Part shown: piece by piece, positions 1 through 9,832 of the stretch
Numbering within the stretch: the first letter of the stretch is position 1
How the letters are laid out: each line of letters starts with the position of its first letter
DNA from: Siphonodentalium dalli
Taxonomy: Eukaryota; Mollusca; Scaphopoda; Gadilida; Siphonodentaliidae
NCBI GenBank assembly: GCA_032622095.1
Contig: CP136061.1
Coordinates: 55,317,762 to 55,381,761 of the forward strand
Direction: 5' to 3'
DNA: 64,000 nucleotides
Made by a program: the position numbers and the translations under genes
Notes under the pieces: generated by a model
Told to the model about the DNA's origin: nothing
Database searches by the model: none
Seen by the model: the letters and a program-made list of their open reading frames with translations, nothing else

Positions 1-520
1 CAATGGAGTCATGTCTTTGGGGTACACACAGTTGTGGGTTCTATACTTCTCGCTAATTTTTTCCAGATAAAGAAGAAAGACCTTCCACTATATTGAAGTG
101 AATTCAATAAATACTAACAACATTACTAGTTTAAGTGGAAATGGCGTCGAAAATTAAAACGCATCGGCATTAAACCTGAAGAGGGCCGTTCGTGAATATT
201 TTAAGATTCAGTTCCTTCTGCATATATATAAAGAACGGATTTTGTTATTGGGACTAATTTCTATTTTAAATTCACTTTCCGCTGACATTTAACACTCATA
301 TCTTAAATCTTAAGCTGAAATTACGAATAATTATATGTGTCTTAAAATGTTGCCTATAAGAGTGCATGCGCATTCATATTAAATCTAATACGGAATTTAG
401 CACGTTTTATTTTCTTGGTGTCATACACTCGTTCTTGTAATGCATTTGAATGATGTTTCCGTTAAAATATAACACTCGTATCTTCCAAGTTTGAAATTGA
501 TCACACGGCGGCTGCACATG
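1..520. other. AT-rich sequence, no gene recognised
   Basis: No open frame with recognisable protein content, no tRNA-like fold and no repeat shared with the rest of the window was found. Stops are frequent in all frames. Confidence 0.5.
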
Positions 521-930
521 CCTTTAAAGATGCACAATCTGAATTAACGCTCTTAAAATTATATTTCTTTGGCTTCGGGTGTAAACAATATTTAATTCTA
601 GCACTAATTTGAGTCAAGGAACCCATCAAAGCTCAGAGTTATCAGATATATATATTTTTGAAATATGTTATTTTTCACCACCTGGAATATTTGGCGGCCT
701 GGCAAATATTCGACGAATGCCGACCGACATACTATCGATACCAAATTGCTTTGAACAAATTGTTGACATAATTATAAAACTTTTTGGGCAATTTTTGACA
801 GTGGTTAGAATTTTTTTTTTTGGCAATTAGTTGATTCTAATAACTGAAGCAGCATTTCAAGAAATGTTGCTGCTTTTGTTGGAATCTGATGATATGGGGA
901 CCATCGCATCGGATTGTGTACCTTTAAAGT
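521..930 (+). repeat. Dispersed repeat family E, copy 1
   Basis: About 410 bp that recurs at 1,886-2,235 (same strand) and, reversed, at 44,132-44,536. Landmarks in order are TTTCTTTGGCTTCGGG, a block reading GTTATTTTTCACCACCTGG, CAAATATTCGACGAA, and GGGGACCATCG near the right end. The three copies are diverged and carry different indels, so this is an old interspersed element. No terminal inverted repeat, tail or coding capacity was seen, so the class is unknown. A 73-codon open frame inside it is not conserved between copies and is not treated as a gene. Confidence 0.8.
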
Positions 931-1885
931 TTCATAGACGGCGCCTTCTCAGATGGTCTGTCGTCTAGGCACTTAAATTGCAAACATCTTTGCACATTGT
1001 TAACACAGGAAAGTCCGTCTCAATCATTGAGCAATAAAACTTGCCAATAAAACACCAATGGTGCTGAAGGATTACTATTCGAGCAAAAAATTAAATTATA
1101 ATGTAGAAATCAGTGGCTGGACATATGGCGACCAAGGACCATAAATCGGTATGATGTCGTCTGGACTTTGATAGCGTCGTCTGTAAATTTCGCGCATTGT
1201 TCTGCGTGCGAGACCAACGTGCGAATGGATTCAGATTATGGTGGTTATTACTATACACATACTTAGAGGGATTAACATTTGTGTGATCCATTGCTTTGGG
1301 GATTGATATTTGAAGACTGCTCTATGCACACGAGCTAAGCTCGTCAAAGAAACCATTGTTGCCGAAACTAGGATGAAGCGCCGACATGGCGTCGACATCT
1401 CATAACTATACTTTCCACCGCTTCTCACCCCAGTGCCATTCGGCTATACCACAAACCGTCTTAAGATGATTAATATATAGTGCTTCCAATTTAATTAAGA
1501 AATGAGTAGGTCACTGGGAATTATGCTTACATTAACTGCAAGTAATTTCATGTGAGGATGTCACTCCCTTTTCTGGTACGCGTGATTCGGTGACGTTTAA
1601 TTGGTGTGTATTATTCATAGCATCTGGTTCTCGGGATTCATGTGCCCTAGAGATTGTTGGTGGGCGCGAAGCGCCATGGATGGTCGAAAAGATCGAGTGA
1701 TCTTCTCCTTCACCATTCATGTGCCCAATTATAAACCCGGCTTTTAAAGAAAATGTGAGAACAATATCATATAGAGTGTGAAATTAATATGTCTTGTATT
1801 CAATAAATTATTAACTGGTACGCAAGATTCACCTCCTATGTTAACTGATATTCAGGATTCGGTGTAGGCGCGACACCCTCTCATG
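931..1885. other. No gene recognised
   Basis: Short open frames only (at most about 66 codons), none with recognisable protein features. No internal or dispersed repeat found. Confidence 0.45.
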
Positions 1886-2235
1886 TATATTTAAAGATGC
1901 ATAATCCGAATTAACGCTCCTAAATTACTATTTCTTTGGCTTCGGGGGTAAAAAATATTTGAATCGAGTCGAGGAACCCACCCTGAGTTATCAGATATCG
2001 ATTTTTGAAATCTGTTATTTTTCACCACCTGGAATATTTGACGGCCTAGCAAATATTCGACGAACCGACCGACATATACTATTGATAACAAGTTGCGTTG
2101 AACAAAATGTTTGATATTTAACTCGTTTTGGAAATTTTATGCTAGAGCTGACAGTGGTTATAATCGATTCTGATGTTGTTGTTGGACTCTGATGATACGG
2201 GGACCATCGAATCGGATTGTGTAACATTAAATATG
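1886..2235 (+). repeat. Dispersed repeat family E, copy 2
   Basis: A second direct copy of the family E repeat, about 1.36 kb downstream of copy 1. It shares the landmarks GGCTTCGGGGGTAAA, GTTATTTTTCACCACCTGG and GGGGACCATCGAATCGG. It is shorter than copy 1 because of internal deletions around 2,100-2,170. Comparing the three copies suggests an ancestor with a TAAACAATATTTGATTCGAG-like stretch near the start. No coding capacity is visible. Confidence 0.8.
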
Positions 2236-3487
2236 TATTGGTTCTTTTTCCATATCCCTCCCAGTGTTAAGGCGGGGAAACACGAACCTACACATATCCC
2301 GGTGCATTTGATGTGTAAGATGAGAGTCACAAGTCAATAATGTCAACACTAACTCCACTTAACTCTCAGATATGCGACCTGCTCATTGTAAGGACATCGA
2401 GGTACCCGGTGAACCCAGACGTCTCATTGAACCTATCACTAACCCATGCTGTCAATATTGATACAGAAGACACCACAACACTAAACAATATTATTCATAT
2501 GCATTCATATTCATAACTTGAATATCTTAATTCGTGGGGAATTTTTATGAGACGTGCCAAAAAGCAAAAGCTTCCTATTCGCGCTCTGATAATGGATTCA
2601 ACAATTAAAGTTTGACACGCTTACAATTCATCACCACGCCAACAATGAGATAACTACAGCTATCTGTTGAAGCCGGCGATTATATTATCTCAGTTGGTCA
2701 TTTTTTCATTTCGAAAAGTTAAGAACATTGCATCCCTGTCACGCGACAATTGAATCTACAGAGATTACCTGAACCAAGATGGCCGCCTGGGACGGCCCAC
2801 AAAAGCAGACGATTAACAATGTGATTTCTGCAGAAGTCAAGGAGTCTATAACGGAAGCTGCCTTTCTGTGGTAAATCGACGTCGAACGGCGACCATTATC
2901 GACTATTTGAGGTACTTTTCTCATGCACTCGACAACACCCATCCCATTGATGACTTGCACTTCCTTCACATAGTTGTCTTCCTTAATTGTACACCCGGCA
3001 TTCTTGTTGCATTGATGAGGTGTCAGTAGGACCGTGGTCTGTCTGTGTGTCTGATTATAATACCGTGACGGACTCAGCGGGTCTCCGCAGTGGACACTCA
3101 CTTAATCTATGGGCGATTTTCGAATTAATAAAGGCTCTTAGCGATCTAATTTCACTAATACCAGTCACATTTTGTGGTCATTGAAAACCGTCTTTGTAAA
3201 ATTTCAATTATATGATTTACATTCTTAATTTTTTCATTATAACCGTGATTTTTTGGCGCAAAATCTGACATTCCAACAAAATTTGCCTCGCGACAGCGCG
3301 CTCATTGATTATATAACTGTCGTCCCTATTTGGCGCCTTGGTTCTCATTACTCAATAAATTTATACATATAGGAGAAATCTTGACCAACCAGTGCATGCA
3401 TGGAACCGAATTCCAGTAAACGGATTCAACGACTCAAAAGAACATGTGTATACAGCGAATGCATCAACATTTGGAGCTGGACATTTG
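2236..3487. other. No gene recognised
   Basis: Holds one minus-strand frame open for about 120 codons (2,739-3,101) that ends near a CAG/GTAATC donor-like site, but it has no ATG at its start and no recognisable domain. Nothing else supportable was seen. Confidence 0.4.
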
Positions 3488-3488
3488 C

Positions 3489-3576
3489 AGAATGAGGTCC
3501 ACAGAGGGTGAATTTAGGAACGCTACCCCGCACATGGGGCTAGCGTCATTAAACTCACTCTATGGGGGACCTCATT
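3489..3576. repeat. Small palindromic repeat, copy 1
   Basis: An imperfect inverted repeat of about 88 bp. The left arm contains AATGAGGTCC and GGGTGAATTTA; the right arm contains the complementary TAAACTCACTC and GGACCTCATT. The loop is a CCCCGCACATGGGG-like mini-palindrome. Related copies lie at 3,795-3,900 and 7,241-7,313. This is consistent with a tiny foldback or MITE-derived repeat; no target duplication was identified. Confidence 0.65.
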
Positions 3577-3794
3577 ATTCACGATCTCATCTGGTATGGG
3601 AGACCTATATATGTGGACACAGCTTTAAGTCCCCAGATGGTGAAGATGGTGCACACATCAGGCACATCGATTATGCATTGTATCGTCTGCCAATTTGGGG
3701 ATTTAGAGAAACTAAACTAAAACAGAAAAAAACCTTTCTGAATAATTTTCTAAAGAAACAAAAAATAAATTTTAATTTGATAATAAAGGCCTAA

Positions 3795-3900
3795 GCAGAA
3801 TGAGGTCCCCATGAGGGAGAATTTAGTTATGCTAGCACGCTGTGCGGGGTATAGCATCACTAAATTCACCCTCGAGGGACATAATTCTGCAAACGTCCAG
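3795..3900. repeat. Small palindromic repeat, copy 2
   Basis: The best preserved copy. It starts GCAGAATGAGGTCCCC and ends with the near-complement CATAATTCTGC. The arms carry GAATTTAGTTATGCTA and TAGCATCACTAAATTC around a short GC-rich centre. It lies only about 220 bp from copy 1, so this family is locally clustered. Confidence 0.7.
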
Positions 3901-4067
3901 CACCATAAATTGAGGCCTGTATAGAGGTACCGGGGAAGTTCCCCGCTGCCCATGGATACAAAACAAAACTGTGTTGTACCTATTATGAGGGTAAACTGCC
4001 CATATGCATGTGGTATATAACAACCAGAAAGAGCACACCATTGTTCCTATATCATCATATATATATA

Positions 4068-4807
4068 CTAGAAGGTGACCCGACTTCGTCCGGGCTTTGA
4101 CCTTGAATTGACCATTTTGAAGGTCGAGGTCAGGTGGGGTCAAACACAAACACCCCAAAAATTGTGGAAATCGGCCCAGCGGATACCGGGAAATCGGCCC
4201 AGCGGATACCGAGATACCCTATGCATCAAATTTCGTCCGTACAAATCCGCCAGTTTAACCCGATTTGATTTCCACTCAAGTATATAAACGCGCCTCATAT
4301 ACACACGCTCATTAGTTATCAAGTTTCAACGTAAAGATAAATTACCATCGGTGCCCGTGATATCGCCAAGACGTCTGAAACAGTCAAATGCATCGGCCGG
4401 TTAAGCGTTAACGTGATCTAACGTTATGACCTCTAACGACGTCATAGAAGTTACGCATTGTTTTTATCCCGATGGAAGATAGTACCACTTCTTCTTGATA
4501 ATTGAGGCAGATAACTAAAACGGATACATACGCATTATATATCGTTGGAAAGAGGAAACACGAAAGATTCTCACAGTGTCATTATTATGACTGGCATTTT
4601 ATTATTCGCGCTGTTTCGAATCGATTTGTAAGCACCAAACTCAAATGAAAGTCCCGTAACACAGCGTAAAAACAGATTTGACCTCGGCACGTGAAAAGTT
4701 GACCTCGGATCCGAAAATCAATAGGCCTATGTCACCCCCAGGCCGAACATACCCCCACATACCAAGTTTCATCGAAATCGGGTCGGCCGTTTTCGAGTTC
4801 ATCGCGA

Positions 4808-4839
<32 letters not shown>

Positions 4840-4865
4840 ACAGATCTTCCAAAATATATAATAGA
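4068..4865 (-). mobile_element. Non-autonomous Helitron, family C, copy 2 (downstream member of a tandem pair)
   Basis: Read on the minus strand it begins TCTATTATATATTTTGGAAG at 4,865 and ends at CTAG at 4,068, followed by a host T. Just inside the 3' end is a short GC-rich hairpin (4,079-4,094, CCCGACTTCGTCCGGG on plus), seven bases before CTAG. A 5' TC, a 3' CTRR with adjacent hairpin, insertion next to T and no target duplication are the established Helitron hallmarks. The interior has a (CA)n run (4,808-4,834) and motifs of the CAAGTTTCATCGAAATCGGG type but no Rep/helicase coding, so it depends on an autonomous partner. Its 5' end abuts the 3' CTAG of the next element with no spacer. Confidence 0.85.
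4808..4834. repeat. (CA)n microsatellite
   Basis: About 13 CA dinucleotides inside the 5' part of the family C Helitron copy. The neighbouring copy has only a short CACACAGACAGACACA stretch at the same place, so the run expanded after the copies separated. Confidence 0.95.
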
Positions 4866-5467
4866 CTAGAAGGTGACCCGACTTCGTCCGGGCTTTGACC
4901 TTGAATTGTCCATTTTGAAGGTCAAGTGGGGTCACGATTTGACCAGTCCAAAAACACTGCCCGGACAAAAGTACCCGACAAACGTGCCCGTCGAAATCCA
5001 TCCGGTTTTACCCGATTTGACCTTGAATTGATCATTTTGAAGGTCAAGGTCTGGTCGGGGTCACGATTGGACCCGTCCAAAACAATCAGTGGACAAAAGT
5101 AACCCCACGTATCAAATTTCGTCGAAATCCCATCAAAATTGGCGATTTGACCTTGAAGTTACCCGATTTCAAGGTCAATGTCACGTCGCACGGACAAATG
5201 AATATGCTTATGAGACTCGCCATAAGAAAGTACCCCCACATACCAAGTTTCATCGAAATCCCGTGATATTCGGGCGTTTGACCTTGAAATGACCCGATTT
5301 CAAGGTCACGTCGCACGGACAAATTAATATGCCTATGTTCGTCCCCGGCCGAACGAAAATACCCCCACATACCAAGTTTCATCGAAATCGGGTGGGCCGT
5401 TTTCGAGTTTATCGCGAACACACAGACAGACACACAGACACACAGATCTTCCAAAATATGTAATAGA
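4866..5467 (-). mobile_element. Non-autonomous Helitron, family C, copy 1 (upstream member of a tandem pair)
   Basis: On the minus strand it starts at 5,467 with TCTATTACATATTTTGGAAG, preceded by a host A (plus-strand T at 5,468), and ends at CTAG at 4,866. The 3' hairpin is at 4,877-4,892, the same sequence as in its neighbour. The interior is built from near-tandem blocks containing GACCTTGAA and CCCCCACATACCAAGTTTCA. The block content differs from copy 2 (602 versus 798 bp), so this is not a simple recent duplication. No coding capacity. Confidence 0.85.
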
Positions 5468-7240
5468 TATATATGGGCGGACGCACAGAAGAACGGACAA
5501 CGTAAATCCAATATACTCAATTAATTTCTTCGAAATCTGGGTATAGTCATTACACCCTTACCAATAATTTGCCATCCGAATCTAATCATAAAATTCACTC
5601 TGCGTTGTGAACACAATTATGGTTAGTCTGTTGGGACATTGCAGATGCGATAAAACGGGTGGCTTTTCAACGGTTATGGAATGATCCAACAAACCATCTA
5701 ATCTCTGGTAATGCATGAACAATCAACAGTTTCGGCTAAATGTGTGTTGAAACTTCTAATGATTGGGCGACTCACATCGTCCAGTATTCGTGGACCACAT
5801 CATCTTGTTGTCAATTCGAAGTGCGGTTTTTTTTACCATTCGAGTATAAATAGAATTTAAACTCGTGCATAGAGTATACATGCATTGCAACACTGTGCAT
5901 GCTAACGGGGTGGGTTGTCGAATCAAATGGAAATAAGATTATACCATGCAATGTTGCATGGTCGGGCAATCTAAGCAACGCAATCTTGGACAAAACTATA
6001 TGTACATATAAATTGTAATAGCGGTGGAATACACAAGACCGCGATATATGCCGAGCCAAATTTGGCTTGTCCCCACACATAGAATGACCCACAATTGATC
6101 GCCATCCATCGTAGGTATGTGACAAGCTACAATTTACGGTCATTATAAAATAATTGGCCAACAGCAGTCCCACAATACACACACAAACATATACAACAGA
6201 TCGTCGTATATTTACACGATCGGACAATTATAGCACCTTAAATGATGACCTGATTCCACAAACCTTAATACATATGCAAAGAGTAAAAGCCTTTCGCTAA
6301 ATAAGCGTGACCTACAGTTCAGTTTATCATCGAGAAGCTGACAACCACGTTGATGTTAGGATTAGATTATATAGCTGGGGTCATTTAATGAGTACATCGG
6401 GGTCATCAACAAATTGTGTTACTAAACACCTAAACCTATATTTACTTTTTATTTTAGATCCTATAATATAACATATTTGGAAATAGAAGTGCTACAAAGA
6501 ATGACGCGTATTTTGTTCGATATTTGTATTTTTTACGCATTTATTTCAGTCATATTGTTTTTATATTTTAGATGGACACCAAAAATTATTTTTGTTACTT
6601 TTCAATTTCATAAATTATTGACGCCGCTGATTTCATATTCTTTTTTAATAATACAGTATATATATAATAGATAAGCCATGGCGGAGAGAGTTTATCTGTA
6701 TATCAAATCATCAAAGATCCTCCATGCATGAAGACCTCACCCTCCCGGGAGCATCTAATATTATAAAGTTATTATATAATGTTATATAATATGACTTTTC
6801 ACCACAACCTGGACGAGTACAAGAAAAACTCATACTGTACACAACATTGTAAAATGACATTTTTATTATCCATCTGTATGTTTATCAAAATTTTGGGAAT
6901 AAAACTGTTATGGTTATTTCTGTTATTTGTCGACACTTAATTCCTTATAAAAGCCTGTATCTCATCATCAGAAGTCTTCCGTGTTTACTTTTCCAAATAA
7001 TGCCTTCTGATCAAGTGGATAAAAACTCAACGGGGAAGTGAAACGCCTGCCAAATCCCTAGTGTTGCGCGCGCACCGAATTTAACTTTTTCCCGGATTAT
7101 CAGATGACGGCTTTTGCCCAATCAGAAATATTGTCAGTTAAGGGATGGATAATAAAATACGATGATAATAAGTTATCACCATATAATTAATAACGCTCTT
7201 TAACATATACATGTGTTTTGGCGATAAACTCTTTTTATTT
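5468..7240. other. No gene recognised
   Basis: AT-rich. A minus-strand frame at 5,811-6,227 is open for 138 codons, but its translation is low-information with no domain. No repeat copies found in this stretch. Confidence 0.4.
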
Positions 7241-7313
7241 GGTGAATTTGGTGATGCTAGCCCCCTGTGTGGGATAATGTCACTAAATTCACCCTCTGGG
7301 GACCCCATTCTGC
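7241..7313. repeat. Small palindromic repeat, copy 3 (partial)
   Basis: Contains GGTGAATTTGGTGATGCTAG on the left and CACTAAATTCACCCTC, then CATTCTGC, on the right, matching the inner arms and right outer arm of the copies at 3.5 and 3.8 kb. The left outer arm is lost. Confidence 0.6.
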
Positions 7314-7516
7314 AAATGGCAGACGCACTCTTTGCAGGCTTGATAATGATTCCAGAATATAAATAAGACTGAAGTAATAATATAAGGGAAAGCTATGCAA
7401 AATTTGACTGGAAAGTGGAGTCCCTATAACATGTATGGACAAGACAAATTTGCAACAAGTTTTTTGCAGCTACTGGGGACAGAAACATATAACAAGTTTG
7501 TATGTAAAAAAAGGTA

Positions 7517-8270
7517 GTATAACTCCAGGGGGGGGGGGGGGGGCGGAAAAAAACTGCGGGACACAACGTACCGGGAGGGGGTGGGGGGGGGGGGGGTACC
7601 TAGGCGTCAAAAATTTACACGTAAATTTTTTCCATATTCATTTAGGGGGGGTTGTCGGAAAAATTTGCATGTAATTTTATCCAAATATGTATTTTCAGAC
7701 TCTCAACTTCAATTTTCTCTCATTTTATAGAATATGGATTAACCTTAATATCCAAATCATATATACATGAGTAGTACAATCCACCTAAAACAATTTTTGG
7801 ATAACCACTGTCTTGGTTTACATGTGATATTGACCCCATTAACCCTCTTAATAATGCCGACTATGTCAGTGTCTACCAGTCGAATGCAGAATTCTACCCT
7901 GCGATCGCTTATCTGGCAAATTTTTACTGCAGAACTATCCCATGTATTAAACAATTTCTCCTCCAATGGTATCAGAAAACAGTTATATGCTGGTATCTCA
8001 CTCATCTCATTTGCATCTTTTTCAAAGTCGAGGTAATGACTAGTTGTCATTTTTTAAAGTGCATACAAAGCGTTGCTATCACCAATATACATGTTTGTAC
8101 ATGTCATGACATCACGAGGTACAAATCTGCGTTCTACTGGTAGACAATGACCATTTTAGTCATAATAATCTAAACTAAGTTACCAAGCACCTTCTCGTGA
8201 ATTGTATGCTCCAGTTTTTTCCACCCTGTGTCTGCAGTTTTTTTCCGCCCCCCCCCCCGATAACTCTAAC
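7517..8270. mobile_element. Possible TIR element with poly-G ends
   Basis: A plus-strand G run followed by CGGAAAAAAACTGC (7,528-7,557) is mirrored by GCAGTTTTTTTCCG followed by a C run (8,234-8,263), about 700 bp apart. Both copies continue inward with GACACA-like sequence. This suggests a transposon with terminal inverted repeats of about 35-40 bp, much of it homopolymer. The outer boundaries and target duplication cannot be fixed. The interior has overlapping open frames of about 90 codons on both strands (7,757-8,050) with no recognisable product. A short related stretch (AATAACTCCAGGGGG) occurs at about 43,380. Confidence 0.4.
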
Positions 8271-8288
8271 AAGAATGTGTGGAGAGAA

Positions 8289-8937
8289 TCTCATATATAT
8301 TTTGAAGACCTCTGTTTGTAGGTATGTTTGTTTGTCATTTATACAAATCTACGATTCTCGACCGATCGGGACGAAACCTGGTACGTGTGTGTAGTTTGAC
8401 CAGGCGGTCGACGTTGTCGTATTGGCGAGCCCGTGTGGCGCCCGCTTCGCGCATGCGCAGACGAGTTCTCGGAAACGGGTGGAGCTATCGACTTGAAATT
8501 TGCTATGTGAATGTATCTTGCCCCGGAAACGAATTTTATCGGGTCGCCGAGCCCGCGCGACGCCAGCTTCGCGCATGCGCAGACGAAATCTCGGAAACGG
8601 GTGGAGCTATCGACTTGAAATTTGGTATGTGAATGTATCTTGCCCCGGATACGAATTTTATCGGGTCGCCGAGCCCGTGCGACGCCACTTCGCCCATGCG
8701 CAGACGAGATCTCGGAAACGGGTGGAGCTATCGACTTGAAATTTGGTATGTGAATGTATCTTTCCCCGGATACGAATTTTATCGGGTCGCTGAGCCCGTG
8801 CGACGCCAGCTTCGCACATGCGCAGACCAGATATCGGAAACGGGTAGAGCTATCGACTTGAAATTTGGTTTTTGAATAGCCCGGACAACGTCGGGCTGGT
8901 TTTGAATAGCCCGGACAACGTCGGGCTCATCGGCTAG
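8289..8937 (+). mobile_element. Non-autonomous Helitron, family A, copy 1
   Basis: Starts TCTCATATATATTTTGAAGA immediately after a host A (8,288) and ends CTAG (8,934-8,937) followed by a host T. A 20-base hairpin (8,908-8,927; stem AGCCCG/CGGGCT) lies six bases before CTAG. The interior is a ~122-bp tandem repeat present about four times; the phase marker CGGAAACGGG sits near 8,470, 8,592, 8,713 and 8,835. Each unit contains GCGCATGCGCAGAC and CTATCGACTTGAAATTT. No Rep/helicase coding. Open frames across the array follow the repeat and are not genes. The 3' hairpin segment is duplicated (see findings). Confidence 0.9.
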
Positions 8938-8939
8938 TT

Positions 8940-9170
8940 ATTATATATAAAAGAACTAATTTCTTACATATATTTTCACCACTGATTATGTGCATATATA
9001 TCCTGTGTATGTTACCATATACTATCGTATACCGCCATATACCATTGTTGTTACTTCTTAACTTTGTTTCATGTAATCCGTCCATTTTGTCTTGTTATTC
9101 TGTGTTCATGTACATTTGACCATATATGGTGTACCGTACACATAAACATGATTGATTGATTGATTTATAG
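8940..9170 (+). mobile_element. Probable 3' end of a non-LTR retroelement or SINE
   Basis: Non-coding sequence ending in a short simple tail of GATT units (about 9,151-9,166). Such 3' tails typify non-LTR retroelement 3' ends. No reverse transcriptase is present. Assignment to a clade is not possible from this fragment. Confidence 0.4.
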
Positions 9171-9364
9171 TGGGAAATCTTATATTTTGTCTTTTCTTGG
9201 GTCTATATAGATGGCACAAAAGTCAGTAATGTAATCTCTAAACCGTCGCTTCAGATGTTCGGATAGCTGCTATCTGGAACGCATGCAGTAGATGAGATAG
9301 ACATTTGTTGTAGGAGTTATTGTACTGCCGAGTAAAGAGATTATGTGCATTTTACGAACATCTA

Positions 9365-9832
9365 TTAACCCTTTCAGTGCCAGGCCGATTTTTGTATCAA
9401 ACCCATATACCCTGTGCCAATGCATTCTCTTATATATGCGAGTCGACCATAGTTCGCCTAGCATATATAAGAGAATGCATTGGCCTAACAATTTTTCATC
9501 ATTTGTTATTATTTTTTACAATTTTTTACATTTTTAATAATATTTTCTTATATTCTTTAACAGACTTATTTTGTAGGTTTAGTGCCAGGGAATCTTAAGT
9601 TTTTCATGGGCATCAAAATTATTACTATGAATAATTGGTGATAGTTTTTAGTTATAACATGCCCCTAAGGTTTAAACCAGTTTGTTTTTAAATTCGCTAT
9701 AGCATGCTTAAGCATACTCAAAAAAAATTCAACCCAAAAAAACAAAACAAAATCTTTAAAAATATTTAGGGCCGATTTTACAGACCGTAAATTAGGGCCG
9801 ATGAGATCGGCCCCTGGCACTGAAAGTGTTAA
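9365..9832 (+). mobile_element. piggyBac-like MITE, copy 1
   Basis: Bounded by TTAA at 9,365-9,368 and 9,829-9,832. Terminal inverted repeats read CCCTTTCAGTGCCAGG at the left and, as the complement of the right end, CACTTTCAGTGCCAGG. TTAA target duplication with C-rich first TIR bases is established for piggyBac elements. The 468-bp interior is AT-rich, has no transposase, and carries a perfect 23-bp inverted repeat (separate entry). Inside the right TIR is a GGGCCGAT-type subterminal repeat (about 9,768 and 9,794). Confidence 0.7.
9417..9483. repeat. Perfect 23-bp hairpin inside the piggyBac-like MITE
   Basis: Bases 9,417-9,439 are the exact reverse complement of 9,461-9,483, separated by 21 bases. 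The stem starts CCAATGCATTCTC. The second copy of the MITE near 31,640 keeps one arm well but not the perfect pairing. Confidence 0.95.

Noticed and set aside
2770-2800. AAGATGGCCGCC as another family D copy
   Set aside because: Only about 12 bp of similarity; the other family D landmarks are missing.
2739-3101. 120-codon minus frame as an exon with a CAG/GTAATC donor
   Set aside because: Codon texture is plausible, but there is no ATG, no convincing acceptor and no recognisable domain; chance is sufficient.
5811-6227. 138-codon minus frame as a membrane protein
   Set aside because: One hydrophobic patch only, low-information translation, no homology recognised and no splice or start support.
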